A stretch of 64,000 nt of DNA from an uncultured Dehalococcoidia bacterium (GCA_951812505.1 CATOSI010000003.1:1054001-1118000), one strand, 5' to 3'. Shown: positions 24,856-33,821, counted from the stretch's first letter. Numbers and translations: made by a program. The notes: generated by a model from the letters alone, not told the origin.

Positions 24856-25590
24856 TCAGCCATGCGGGTCCTTTTCGATAATGGCAACGTACTGAGGGCC
24901 TTCAGGTCCTATGAACTCCCCAACGGTCCAGCCGGTTCCTGAGACGATTTCCTGCATCTCGTCCCTGGACACGAACAGCCAATCAAACCAGGAGCCCTTG
25001 AGATTGCGATAGCGTTCGCGGTGGCGATACTGCCCGCTCATCCTGCCCCGCGCCCGGTTGCGCTCCTGGTAGTCAAGATGGACGGGATCGTCGGTGGCGT
25101 ATGGGTCGGTGGTTTCAGCTATGATCCGTCCCTGATCAGTTGTCATACCGTGAAAACGTCGCAGGAGTCGGCGGGCCCGTTGGGGATTTGCGAGCAGGCC
25201 GAAGTTGTTGCCTGTCATCAAGATACTGTCGAATTTGCCAAGTCTGCCGGCACTGACCTGCGTAACAGAACACACCCTGGCATCGTCAATCCCACGCTCC
25301 CGGCATATCTGAACGGCCAGGGGTGAGTGGTCTATTCCTATGACGTCTATACCGGCGTTCTGTAGATGCAGGGAGACCCGGCCCGCGCCGCATCCAACAT
25401 CGAGGGTGCGTCCGCGAACGTATGCCATCGCCTTGCGGAGGTGGGGATACCACTCGTCGAGTGTGGTGAAGTACCACCTTGGATGGTCATATACCTGGAT
25501 ATTTCCGTCATCGCGCTCACCCACTTCGCGAAAGTCGTCAGGCAAAAGGCCCCGGTGCTGGTCGTAGAGTTGTTTCCCGAATACATCCAT
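24856..25590 (-). CDS. Class I SAM-dependent methyltransferase
   Basis: A 244-residue Rossmann-fold methyltransferase. Motif I is LDVGCGAGRVSLHL, the acidic end of strand 2 follows in VIGIDHSP, and motif IV region reads FDSILMTGNNFGLL. The N-terminal DEWYPHLRKAMAYVRGRTL is typical for small-molecule methyltransferases of the Methyltransf_25/11 type. The protein ends with a WFDWLFVSRDEM segment and is of usual length. It is 28 bp downstream of the permease gene stop and on the same strand, so it may be co-transcribed. Substrate is not inferable. Confidence 0.88.
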   Translation of the reverse strand: MDVFGKQLYDQHRGLLPDDFREVGERDDGNIQVYDHPRWYFTTLDEWYPHLRKAMAYVRGRTLDVGCGAGRVSLHLQNAGIDVIGIDHSPLAVQICRERGIDDARVCSVTQVSAGRLGKFDSILMTGNNFGLLANPQRARRLLRRFHGMTTDQGRIIAETTDPYATDDPVHLDYQERNRARGRMSGQYRHRERYRNLKGSWFDWLFVSRDEMQEIVSGTGWTVGEFIGPEGPQYVAIIEKDPHG

Positions 25591-25618
25591 GGTCCAGTCT
25601 CTCCGTGCAGCTACGGAA

Positions 25619-26875
25619 CTAAAAGTAGCGCAGCCAGACGTATGCGGTAGATACTATCAAGGTGAGGACGCTTATGACTGCTCCGTATCGGAGGAATTGC
25701 ATGAAACTGATGGGGTAACCGCCGGCACGGGCGAGATTGACGACGATGACATTGGCCGAGGCGCCCACGATGGTGGCATTGCCGCCCAGGTCGGCGCCGA
25801 GAGCAAGAGCCCACCATAGGGGTGAAATGCCGGAGCTGCCGTCGGAGAATCCCTTGACCACCTCGACCATTGTGGCCGTGAAAGGAACGTTGTCTATGAC
25901 TGCCGAGGACATTCCGCCGAACCATATGAGCAGGAACGCGAGGTTCCTGTCGCTGCCGCCGGACACGTCAATAAGCCATTCCCGAATTTCGACCGTTACT
26001 CCCGTGTACTCCAGTCCGCCGACGAGCACGAATAGACCGATGAAGAATGCGAGCGTCGTCCACTCGACCTGCTTCAGAACTTCGTGCGGGTCAATGCGTG
26101 AGATCAATACCAGTACGGCGGCGGCGGTGACGGCAATGTATGCAGGCCCAACATGCAGCAGTTCGTGTACCAGGAATCCGACGACCGTGAATCCGAATAC
26201 GATGCCGCTCTTTATGAGCAGAGGCTTGTCCGTAATTGCGCTATTCGCGTCACGAGCCAGGATCGCCGCGCGATTTTCAGGGGCAGCGGTGACCTGATGC
26301 CTGAACCACACGTACAGGGCGACGAGTAGGACTCCCATCGAGACTATACCGACGGGTGCGGCATTCAGCATGAAGTCCAGGAAGCCAATGTCCGCCGCCG
26401 CGGCGATGATGATGTTCGGAGGGTCTGCCACGACCGTGGATACGCCGCCGATGTTGGAGGCGAAAACCTGCGCCAGAAAGAACGGCACAGGGTTGACGTC
26501 CAGAGCGCGACAGATTGAGATTGTGATGGGAACGGCAAGGACGACGACAGTGACGTTGTCCAAGAATGCGGACGACACGGCTGTCAGGAGGGACAGCAGG
26601 CAGAGTGTGAGGAAGCCGTCGCCACGGACGAGTTGGGCGGCCTTTATCGCAGCCCAGTCGAACGCGCCTGTCCTGGCGAAGACGTTCGCGAGGGACATCA
26701 TCCCTGCCAGAAGGAGTATCACCTCGAGGTTGACGTGCTCCAGGGCCTCATGTCCGGGCATCACGCCGAGGAAGACCATCGCCATGCCGCCGAGTACGGC
26801 GATCAGCACATGAGGTATTCTGCCCATGGCGATCATTGCGTAGGCGATGACGAATATGACTACGGCTATTGCCAT
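25619..26875 (-). CDS. SLC13/ArsB-type anion or ion-transporter family permease
   Basis: A 418-residue protein with about eleven transmembrane segments. The repeated signature of the ArsB/NhaD/P-protein group is visible: FLDNVTVVVLAVPI in the first half with SNIGGVSTVVADPPNIIIA, and VIDNVPFTATMV with GADLGGNATIVGASANVIVV in the second. These inverted-repeat halves form the substrate site in the ion-transporter superfamily. Candidates are arsenite, dicarboxylate or Na+/H+ exchange; the DPPNI motif is common to the P-protein/ArsB branch. No arsR or arsC is adjacent, so arsenic specificity is not supported. Confidence 0.87.
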   Translation of the reverse strand: MAIAVVIFVIAYAMIAMGRIPHVLIAVLGGMAMVFLGVMPGHEALEHVNLEVILLLAGMMSLANVFARTGAFDWAAIKAAQLVRGDGFLTLCLLSLLTAVSSAFLDNVTVVVLAVPITISICRALDVNPVPFFLAQVFASNIGGVSTVVADPPNIIIAAAADIGFLDFMLNAAPVGIVSMGVLLVALYVWFRHQVTAAPENRAAILARDANSAITDKPLLIKSGIVFGFTVVGFLVHELLHVGPAYIAVTAAAVLVLISRIDPHEVLKQVEWTTLAFFIGLFVLVGGLEYTGVTVEIREWLIDVSGGSDRNLAFLLIWFGGMSSAVIDNVPFTATMVEVVKGFSDGSSGISPLWWALALGADLGGNATIVGASANVIVVNLARAGGYPISFMQFLRYGAVISVLTLIVSTAYVWLRYF

Positions 26876-27002
26876 TCTAAAGCTGTGGCTACCTCAGGTG
26901 TGTTTCCTGCAATGCGCACGTCTGACATGCGCGATTGTAGCCCGGGCGTCCCGCCATATGCTATGACACCTGGATGCCATTGCTCTCTCCCGCTGTTGGA
27001 TA

Positions 27003-28277
27003 TCAGCGGAGGTCTATGAGCGTGTCGGGCTTTCTGTCCTGAAGCAAGTCGGAGGAAGGAAGGAATTCGATGCGTATGTCGAGCATACCGCCGTCGTACA
27101 GAAACTCGACGTCCTGATGGTCGTGAAGAACGGCGGCAAGCAGGCGGTCCTCGATGTGGGCGTTGTGGTCGGAGACTCGCAGTCGCATAGTTTCGGAGCG
27201 AGAGTCTCGTTCCAGGAATACCTGGAGCGGGCCGCTCAGTCCGGCACGCGCGAGGCTTTCGCTCAAGGCGTGATGATGGATCTTCGATCCGAGTATCGAG
27301 GCGAACATATCGGACCGGCCCAGCACGTCAATCCGGGGTTCGTCGAGTTCGCAGTAGCAGGGGCACGGTCTCAGCCTGACGAGGTCGCTAAGCCTGTACC
27401 TCAGAAGGGGAAGCGCTTTCTGTACGAGCGTGGTAACTATGAGTTCGCCACGCTCGGGAAAGGTGAGGTCTCTTTCGACTTCAAAGAGTGTGCGGGAGCC
27501 GAACAAGTGGATTCCCGAATGGGCGCGGCATTCGATTCCCAGGGCGGATGTTTCGCTGGAGCCGTAATACGAGAACACGTCGGCTCCTAACGTCTCCCGG
27601 ACACGTCTTCTCAGCGCCTCATCCATTCCCTCACCTATGTATATTACTCTCTGGATCGAGTCGGGCACCTGTGTGTGAGACGCGAGCGCGGCATCCAGCG
27701 TTCTTTCGATGATCGAAGGTACGCTTACGAGGGCGGTGGGCTTGAGACGTTCAAGCAGGGTCAATGATCTCTCAAATCCAGCTCCTGTGCTGAGGCAGTA
27801 AGACTCGGCGGTGGGAATGAGTTCACAGGCGCGCGGGAAGGAGATCATGACCGCGGCGGGATCCGTGTCCATGCAGGCTACCCTGTCTCCGGGCCCGATG
27901 CCGCATGTTCTCAGCAGACGGGCAAGAAACTGGTGCTCAGCGGCGTCGTCTTCGGACGAGATGAAGCGGATCTTGCCGCCGCTCGTGGTGCCCGACGACG
28001 TTTCGGTGTCAACGATAGTGTCAGTCGCGGCGACCGCCTCCATACTGATCCGATGCAGTTCGTCGGCGCCGATGGTCGGGAGGCTCCGCAGCAATTCCAG
28101 TGGATCGGCGGACTCGATGTCACCGTCCGTAATGCCGATATCGCGGAATATGCGCCGGTAAGTCGGGAATTTGCGGACGCAGTGAATCATCATGTCTCGG
28201 AGCGCGGTTAGTTCGGAGCGCGGGGGCTGCGCTATCAGTTCGATGTCCGGGGCGGCTGAGGCTATGGAGTCGCTCAT
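27003..28277 (-). CDS. PaaK-like AMP-forming adenylating enzyme (acyl-/aryl-CoA ligase family)
   Basis: About 424 residues from ATG 28277 (MSDSIASAAPDIELIAQPPR). The adenylation P-loop is SSGTTSGGKIRF, followed by the second ATP motif YYGSSETSALGIEC and a downstream YRLSDLVRL with the conserved Asp. It resembles phenylacetate-CoA ligase and GH3/LuxE-type enzymes that activate a carboxylate as acyl-AMP. The longer frame to 28409 would overlap the upstream gene by 130 bp; ATG 28277 starts 2 bp after that gene's TGA. It is the last gene of a five-gene operon that also has a related but degenerate copy at 30760. The activated acid is unknown. Confidence 0.85.
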   Translation of the reverse strand: MSDSIASAAPDIELIAQPPRSELTALRDMMIHCVRKFPTYRRIFRDIGITDGDIESADPLELLRSLPTIGADELHRISMEAVAATDTIVDTETSSGTTSGGKIRFISSEDDAAEHQFLARLLRTCGIGPGDRVACMDTDPAAVMISFPRACELIPTAESYCLSTGAGFERSLTLLERLKPTALVSVPSIIERTLDAALASHTQVPDSIQRVIYIGEGMDEALRRRVRETLGADVFSYYGSSETSALGIECRAHSGIHLFGSRTLFEVERDLTFPERGELIVTTLVQKALPLLRYRLSDLVRLRPCPCYCELDEPRIDVLGRSDMFASILGSKIHHHALSESLARAGLSGPLQVFLERDSRSETMRLRVSDHNAHIEDRLLAAVLHDHQDVEFLYDGGMLDIRIEFLPSSDLLQDRKPDTLIDLR

Positions 28278-28279
28278 GG

Positions 28280-29599
28280 TCACAGGTATGAGCGCAGTGT
28301 ACTCAGCGGGCGCCGGACGGAATCGGGGTCGAGCCCGGCTTTGAGAGCGGCGGCGATTCCGGCTGCTTCCCAGTAGTTTTCCGCAATATAGAAGCGTCCG
28401 GGGTCCCATGCCAGTTGGGTAAGATCGTTTCGCATGAGGCTCCGGTTCTCCCTGACGGCGATGACGGTTATATCCTGTTTCAGTGCGGCCAGGGTGGGAA
28501 GACCGATGCAGCCGTCCGGGATGACTAGGCAGGATATATCCTCAGCGCTGACGACGTCGGGAGAGCCGAATAGAGCGTTGTCAGTTACTATTGCGGGGGA
28601 TCGGTGAAGTCCCTTCAGCACGGACTGAAGGAACGTGATGGATATGATCTCGGCTGCCATTCTGGAGTCCACTATGCCGGGGTCAACGGCTGCTATGTCG
28701 TCGGACTCCATCATGGGAGCGTGCGCCGTCGGGATGTTCAGTATGGCGGAGACGGCGTGAGTGAGAAGGGCTTCCACACCTCCCCAGGGGTTTATCATCT
28801 CTCCGCCGCTGGTGAAGTAGTCGAAGTGGTAGTGCGGGGGAACTTCGACAACGGACGCCAGCGCCAGTGCGTCGTAGCTGTCGCGTTTCTCGAGGAGGGT
28901 TTCAAGAAGACCGGCGATACCGTCCACGTAGCCGGAGGCGCGTCCGGTGTCGCTGTAACTGCCGACGACCTTCATTGGCGGTCGGACGTTGACGATGCCG
29001 GCGCAGTTCAGGCCGTAGGTAGCACGGGCGGCGTTGACGGCGTTGACGGTGTACTTGGCATAGCGTTCGTTGTAGCTGGCGTCCAGCGCGACCAGCACTC
29101 GATTCGCCCTCGCGGGTCGGAGTCCGACCGTCCCCATCATGAGCCTTGTGAGTACGCTGCCCTCGACGTACAGGCCGTTGGACGGCAGCTCGTTAATGTC
29201 GGAGGCGTTCACGACGTTGGGGTGTGTAATGAGAGTGTCCGCTACGTGCGCCAGCAGTATCGCCGCGGGTGTGGCGTCACCCGAGTGACCGCCGATTTCG
29301 GCGCCTATGCCCGTCGGAACCATGAATACGACGTTGAACGCATCCTGGGACTCGTGGGTCCGACGCCGAAACTCGAACAGTGGGGAGACCGCGTGTGGAT
29401 GTTCGCCGGCGATTACGCCCAATTCGCAGTGGTATCTGGCGTTATCGGAACTGGTGACAGCTAAGCGCACCGGAGTTTCACTGTCGTCCAAAGAACTGGC
29501 AACCGAGGACCGAATGGACTCGAAATCGGCCTGGGTTGGATTGATAGACACCTGTGTTTCAGTAAGCCGCAATCGGAGTAGCTCCGTTCCTGGCCGCAA
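28280..29599 (-). CDS. DUF3326 family protein
   Basis: A 439-residue protein. The strongly conserved block is FMVPTGIGAEIGGHSGDATP, then LITHPNVVNASDINELPSN and YVEGSVLTRLMMGTVGLRPA, which I recognise as DUF3326, a family common in cyanobacteria and of unknown biochemical function. Gly-rich loops and conserved Asn/Asp suggest an enzyme. Start is uncertain: TTG 29599 overlaps the upstream decarboxylase gene by 41 bp, while GTG 29551 would avoid overlap but lacks a clear ribosome-binding site. It is followed 2 bp later by the adenylating enzyme, so translational coupling is likely. Placing it in a pathway rests on the operon. Confidence 0.85.
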   Translation of the reverse strand: MRPGTELLRLRLTETQVSINPTQADFESIRSSVASSLDDSETPVRLAVTSSDNARYHCELGVIAGEHPHAVSPLFEFRRRTHESQDAFNVVFMVPTGIGAEIGGHSGDATPAAILLAHVADTLITHPNVVNASDINELPSNGLYVEGSVLTRLMMGTVGLRPARANRVLVALDASYNERYAKYTVNAVNAARATYGLNCAGIVNVRPPMKVVGSYSDTGRASGYVDGIAGLLETLLEKRDSYDALALASVVEVPPHYHFDYFTSGGEMINPWGGVEALLTHAVSAILNIPTAHAPMMESDDIAAVDPGIVDSRMAAEIISITFLQSVLKGLHRSPAIVTDNALFGSPDVVSAEDISCLVIPDGCIGLPTLAALKQDITVIAVRENRSLMRNDLTQLAWDPGRFYIAENYWEAAGIAAALKAGLDPDSVRRPLSTLRSYL

Positions 29600-30752
29600 A
29601 ATCGTCGTAATCGTAGGTCGCCGCCGGATCGAAAGCGCCGTCTTCCCTCAGCATATAGACGCTTGGTATAGGTATTCCGTTGAATGGTACGGCGCGCGAG
29701 TGCGAGTATGAACCGGCGTTCTTCAATGCGACGCGGTCGCCAATGCGAACCGGATCAGTAAATCTGTATTCGCCGAGTATGTCTCCGGCGAGGCACGACC
29801 GACCGACAAGCGTTGTAGGAGTCCCGCCGTCCCGCACCGTCCAGTTCACTTCAGGGGTGTACTGGTACTCGAAGACTTCCGGGATGTGGCTTGTAGAGGT
29901 GTCCAGTACCGCGATGTGCCTGTCGTTGATCGAAAATACGTCCAGAACCTCGCTCACCAGGTATCCGGCCTGTTGGACAAGCGCAGTACCAGGCTCGATA
30001 AACAGCTTGGCGCCAAATTCAGCACGGAGCGTTCGAGCGACCTGCTCCAGCGGTGTTGCGTCTGTTTCAGGCCCGAGATAGTATCCGCCGCCCAGATTCA
30101 CCCAGCTCAGGTTGTCGCAGCGTCGGAGAGCGCCGAAAAGGGCTTCAGCGCTCCGTGCCAACTCGAAGAGGTCGTCGGACTCGCAGTTGTTATGGATATG
30201 CAATCCTTCAATGGCGTCAGGCATACGAGGAAGGTCTCTCAGGTCGGACAGAGGGGCTCCAAGTTTGGATCCTGGCCGGGAAGGGTCGTACCTGGCGTCG
30301 GGGACGAAGGACAACTCCGGGTTCACCCTGAGTCCGAGCGAAGCGGAGCCTGTATTCAGGCTCGCGGCCAGATCGAGTTGGTTAAGTGAGTTAAGCGACA
30401 GGTAGTCCGCCAGTGACAGTGTGGATTCGATTTCGGATGCGGAGTAAGCCGGGGAGTAGCAGTGCAGCGAATGGTGGGAACTGCTGACGCCCGCGGCAAG
30501 GCGGGCCTCGAATACCGAACTGGCAGCAAATCCGTGGACCGTGGGCGTGAATATTTCTAGGACAGGGGTGATGGCGCACGCTTTCAGTGTGTAGAGGAGT
30601 TCGCACTCCGCTTGCGCAGCGGTCAAAGCGGCCTGCCGCGCCAGGGATTGCAGTATGGACTCTGAATACACGTAAGCGGGCGTGCCAGGAACGTTCAGCG
30701 CCAGATTGGCCTGATTGTCTAACAGACGGTCGAACTCTTTTGCATCCATCAC
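29559..30752 (-). CDS. Carboxynorspermidine decarboxylase-like PLP enzyme (fold III)
   Basis: A 397-residue alanine-racemase-fold decarboxylase. It starts TPAYVYSESILQSLARQA with the PLP lysine in LLYTLKACAITPVL, then FAASSVFEARLA, the YDPSRPGSKLG block, LHIHNNCES and the phosphate-binding WVNLGGGYY. These match NspC, which removes the alpha-carboxyl of carboxynorspermidine or carboxyspermidine. The partner dehydrogenase (carboxynorspermidine synthase) is not in the window. Because it sits between adenylating enzymes and a transglutaminase-like protein, it may instead decarboxylate a conjugated amino acid. GTG 30752 is followed by an ATG; either may be used. It starts 7 bp after the upstream stop. 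Confidence 0.87.
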   Translation of the reverse strand: MMDAKEFDRLLDNQANLALNVPGTPAYVYSESILQSLARQAALTAAQAECELLYTLKACAITPVLEIFTPTVHGFAASSVFEARLAAGVSSSHHSLHCYSPAYSASEIESTLSLADYLSLNSLNQLDLAASLNTGSASLGLRVNPELSFVPDARYDPSRPGSKLGAPLSDLRDLPRMPDAIEGLHIHNNCESDDLFELARSAEALFGALRRCDNLSWVNLGGGYYLGPETDATPLEQVARTLRAEFGAKLFIEPGTALVQQAGYLVSEVLDVFSINDRHIAVLDTSTSHIPEVFEYQYTPEVNWTVRDGGTPTTLVGRSCLAGDILGEYRFTDPVRIGDRVALKNAGSYSHSRAVPFNGIPIPSVYMLREDGAFDPAATYDYDDFAARNGATPIAAY

Positions 30753-30759
30753 GGTAAAC

Positions 30760-31563
30760 TTAACACAGTTCAGATGGAGAGGTGACTCGAATGTTGTCGC
30801 CGGTTTCCAGCCTGACTATGGGCTGGACGCGAGAGAAGTACGGTGTCACTACGAGCGTTTCGCAGGGAGATGTCTCGAAGTAGAAGGTGTCGTGCGCCAA
30901 CTGATACGTGCCGCGTCTTTTCCTCATGCCCAGGGCGCCGAATTCGTTGCAGACGTACAGGTCTAGGCACGGGACGTGCTTGGGTAGTTCTGATGTCATA
31001 ACGGTGACGACGCTTTTTGTGTTATCGGGCAGGTCGTTGGCATCGAGTTGGTTGGATAACAGCGCGACGATGTCAGGCTCGAACCTGCTCACGAGTTCGC
31101 GGAGCCTGTCCGTGCCGCTGTCGGTTACCAGATGCGCGGGTATGCCCATGCGGACCAGTACGGCGCACATTTCGGCTCCGAAGTATCGGCTGTCGAATGT
31201 AGTCGCGACGACAGCCGTAGGATTCGGGATGTCGTCAGGGACGGCGTGTGTAAGAAATCGCCTCAGTGTTCTAACCCTGATCCGGGCTTCGGTCGAGCCT
31301 TCAGCAACGGGAGCGCGAGTGGGGGACTGCCCCAGCCACGGCCCAGGTATCCAGTCAATTTCGTAGGGCTTGGTTACCAGATCGGCGAACCTCTGGCGCC
31401 GGTATTCCCGCGCTTCCACTGTCGGCAGGTTCTCGAAGTCTGACATTGAGTTGATGGGCGAGTTTCCGAGCTTGCTTCTCCAGAACCTGGTCTGTCGTGC
31501 CGCATCCACAGTACACGCAAGCAGCCTGAGCCTATCTTTGTGCGATGGTGGGGGAGGATTCAT
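30760..31563 (-). CDS. Short PaaK-like protein lacking a proper ATP loop (probable pseudoenzyme)
   Basis: A 267-residue protein with the layout of the PaaK adenylation fold but truncated. The N-terminal helix RQTRFWRSKLGNSPINSMSD then FENLPTV matches the family, VVATTFDSRYFGAEMCAVL and VCNEFGALG correspond to the core and the ATP motif region, and RLETGD is the usual end of the large domain. The SSGTTG P-loop is replaced by VAEGSTEARIRV and the mobile C-terminal domain is absent. It overlaps the upstream gene by 4 bp (ATGA) in the operon. I infer a non-catalytic partner or acceptor-binding subunit of the intact ligase at 27003. Confidence 0.75.
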   Translation of the reverse strand: MNPPPPSHKDRLRLLACTVDAARQTRFWRSKLGNSPINSMSDFENLPTVEAREYRRQRFADLVTKPYEIDWIPGPWLGQSPTRAPVAEGSTEARIRVRTLRRFLTHAVPDDIPNPTAVVATTFDSRYFGAEMCAVLVRMGIPAHLVTDSGTDRLRELVSRFEPDIVALLSNQLDANDLPDNTKSVVTVMTSELPKHVPCLDLYVCNEFGALGMRKRRGTYQLAHDTFYFETSPCETLVVTPYFSRVQPIVRLETGDNIRVTSPSELC

Positions 31564-32966
31564 CGGTGGCTCTTCAACTCAACGATTGCCAGGCCCATCT
31601 GGTGACCAAAACCCTCAAATTGGTCGTAGCGTTCCAAGAGGTGATCGTGAGAGTCAAGAATGGCGCCAGCGGCCTCGGGCTCCTGGGCGCAGAAAGATTC
31701 GCCTAGACGGCCCTCGAGACTCCATTCGGGGCTAACATAGATCTCCAGGTTGTTTGGGGAGGCAAGTCGCTCGTAGAGTTCGTGGAGTTCCTGAAGCTCC
31801 TCGTCTGTCTTGAATGGTACGGGGGCAACAAGGAATTCGGGGGTGATGGCAAGGCCTAGCTCGTTGTCGAATACCTGCACGAGATCGATTTCGGGGATGT
31901 AATTCTCCATGGCGTAGCACAGGTCGAGAGCGAGGTCCTCCGGCGCGCGGTGATAATAGAAGTTCTCCGAGTATGTACCCATTCTTACGGGCACGGGTTG
32001 TGGAAAGTCCGTATCCAGAATAGCTTCGCATTCCGCGCCGCTGAGGAATAGAAAGGGAATGTTCCCGTTGGTTGCGTCAACGAGAATTTGCTTGTCCTCG
32101 ATGGTGTATTCGAGGGCGATGTGCTGCCAGTATCTCATGATATGGCGCGCGTTTCGGAAGTCAAAGGTCTCGATTATCCTGCGTAGATCGTCGCTCGGCA
32201 GCCTACCAACGGCGTCCGGACCGGCGAAGACATATTTGGAATCGAACCCGTACACATCGGTGAGGAACTTCAGGGCCTGCACCTTCTCGGAGCAGATCGC
32301 GCCCCGTCCTTCGATAATGTTCAGAAGAGTCTCGTCGGCAGTCTTGTAGGAGAGTCTCAATCCGGTGAATCGGGAGTAGTTCTCGAAGGGGCTGTCCCAT
32401 ATGGCATTTGCGATGGAACGAAGGAAGTCGAACCTGCTTTGGCAGGTGTCGAGTGGGTGATGAGGATCCGTTTTGTAGGTGGTATTGGCCGACTCGACGA
32501 AGTGCTGAAACTCGTCCTGATGTCGTTCCCAGCGTCTTCGGTTGAAGCCAAGCCAGTTTCTGGCGTATCCAGTCTCGCTGCGGTCTATAGAAACTTCGAG
32601 CAGGTGTACGTAGGAACTATTCAGTAGGACAACTTCGCACGGAGCGACCTGGTCGGGACTCAATTCACGCGGCCCGTTTCTCAGGACGGTGCCTGGAGTG
32701 AGAGGGCCGGGAACTCCGTCGTCAGAAAGAGTCAGGGTGATGTCCTGAAACGCCTGGAACTGCAGGAGGGAGTCCGGCAACAGGCGACGGTCGGATACCA
32801 ACATACCGGCGTCCTCGACGACCAGATACTCCGACACGAGACGATTGATCGGCGTGCCGACGTCCGAAGGCTCGACTCTGATCGTGCAGGTCTTGCCAGT
32901 CAGATAGTCCGACCACCTCAGAAAAGTGGGAAGACTATCTTCATGGTCGGCTGTCATGAAAGGCAT
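31560..32966 (-). CDS. Transglutaminase-like (Cys-His-Asp) protein, first gene of the operon
   Basis: A 468-residue protein that I do not recognise overall. Its centre fits the transglutaminase/arylamine-acetyltransferase catalytic pattern: Cys225 in RGAICSEKVQALKFLTDVYG, His282 in YWQHIALEYTIED and Asp297 in QILVDATNGN, with the spacing expected for a Cys-His-Asp triad. The N-terminal 130 residues look beta-rich. Such folds act as proteases, deaminases or amide-forming acyltransferases. It begins the five-gene minus-strand operon and its ATGA stop/start overlap with the next gene indicates coupling. The role is inferred from the motif alone. Confidence 0.7.
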   Translation of the reverse strand: MPFMTADHEDSLPTFLRWSDYLTGKTCTIRVEPSDVGTPINRLVSEYLVVEDAGMLVSDRRLLPDSLLQFQAFQDITLTLSDDGVPGPLTPGTVLRNGPRELSPDQVAPCEVVLLNSSYVHLLEVSIDRSETGYARNWLGFNRRRWERHQDEFQHFVESANTTYKTDPHHPLDTCQSRFDFLRSIANAIWDSPFENYSRFTGLRLSYKTADETLLNIIEGRGAICSEKVQALKFLTDVYGFDSKYVFAGPDAVGRLPSDDLRRIIETFDFRNARHIMRYWQHIALEYTIEDKQILVDATNGNIPFLFLSGAECEAILDTDFPQPVPVRMGTYSENFYYHRAPEDLALDLCYAMENYIPEIDLVQVFDNELGLAITPEFLVAPVPFKTDEELQELHELYERLASPNNLEIYVSPEWSLEGRLGESFCAQEPEAAGAILDSHDHLLERYDQFEGFGHQMGLAIVELKSHR

Positions 32967-33063
32967 TCCTATATACGCGGTGCTGATTCATTCTAGCAAC
33001 TGAAATGGCGTCAATAAAGGCATGAGATTCGTCTTGCGTCCCTTGATGGACTATAATCTAGTA

Positions 33064-33732
33064 ATGAAGACTCCGGCACTCATTTTCATGGCTGTAATCG
33101 CGCTTGTGGCTACCGCGTGCGGTCAGGCGACGTCTCCGTCGCCGACTGCCACGCCACGACCGGCGAATACGGCCACGCCTGAGCCGACTCCGGCGCCGAC
33201 TGCAACCGCTGTGCCAACGCCGTTACCGACGGCGACTCCCCAACCGGCTCCCACAAGTACCGCGCCTCCCGCGCCAACTCCGATAAAGGTTCAGACCCGC
33301 GCGACAAAAGAGTCCGGTAAGGCGTACGACTTCGAGATTGAGACCTTCGACGGCGAAATGCTGAGGCTATCGGATCTGGAGGGCAAAGTCGTCGTTCTGA
33401 ACTTCTGGGCATCGTGGTGCCCGCCATGCCGGTGGGAGATGCCGTTCTTCGAGGAGATGCACCAGGAATACAAGGATCAGGGTGTGGTCTTTTTGGGGGT
33501 GGCAATATCCGACACGCTGGAAAACGCGCGGGGATTTGCCGAGAGTACAGGGGTTACCTATCCGATTGGATTGGATACAACTAATGAGATCAGCAGGAAC
33601 TACAACGTAGTCTCGCTTCCCACAACGTTCTTCATCGGCCGGGAAGGGAATGTCGAGCGAAGACTCACCAGCGCAGCAAATGAGGGCGTGCTGAAAGTAT
33701 TCCTAAGAGGTCAGCTGAGGTCCCGAAATTAG
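33064..33732 (+). CDS. TlpA/ResA-like thioredoxin-fold lipoprotein
   Basis: A 222-residue lipoprotein with lipobox ATAC (Cys19), a Pro/Thr-rich tether of about 55 residues, then a thioredoxin domain. The active site is WCPPC at 118-122 within VVVLNFWASWCPPCRWEMPF, and the cis-Pro is in SLPTTFFIG. Such proteins reduce disulfides, often for cytochrome c maturation, outside the membrane. I start at ATG 33064 because the hydrophobic signal begins there; a frame upstream from 33022 adds 14 residues that do not look like a signal. It ends 90 bp before the rpmH ORF and is separated from it by rpmH's own promoter. Confidence 0.88.
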   Translation: MKTPALIFMAVIALVATACGQATSPSPTATPRPANTATPEPTPAPTATAVPTPLPTATPQPAPTSTAPPAPTPIKVQTRATKESGKAYDFEIETFDGEMLRLSDLEGKVVVLNFWASWCPPCRWEMPFFEEMHQEYKDQGVVFLGVAISDTLENARGFAESTGVTYPIGLDTTNEISRNYNVVSLPTTFFIGREGNVERRLTSAANEGVLKVFLRGQLRSRN

Positions 33733-33765
33733 GCGGCCACTAATTGTCGGGCGTCATCGGCTAAA

Positions 33766-33795
33766 TTGACACTGATTTCGGTCAGTTACTATAAT
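33766..33795 (+). promoter_or_regulatory. Promoter of rpmH
   Basis: TTGACA (33766-33771), 18-bp spacer, TATAAT (33790-33795), both consensus hexamers, 26 bp before the ATG. Confidence 0.8.
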
Positions 33796-33821
33796 TTCCA
33801 TGCTTGAGAGGTTGTGACCAG

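Noticed and set aside
25619..26875. Arsenite pump ArsB
   Set aside because: No ars regulator, reductase or ATPase nearby; the family motif is shared by several anion and Na+/H+ transporters.
27003..32966. A standard norspermidine/spermidine operon
   Set aside because: Only the NspC-like gene fits; carboxynorspermidine dehydrogenase is absent and speD/speE lie 16 kb away.
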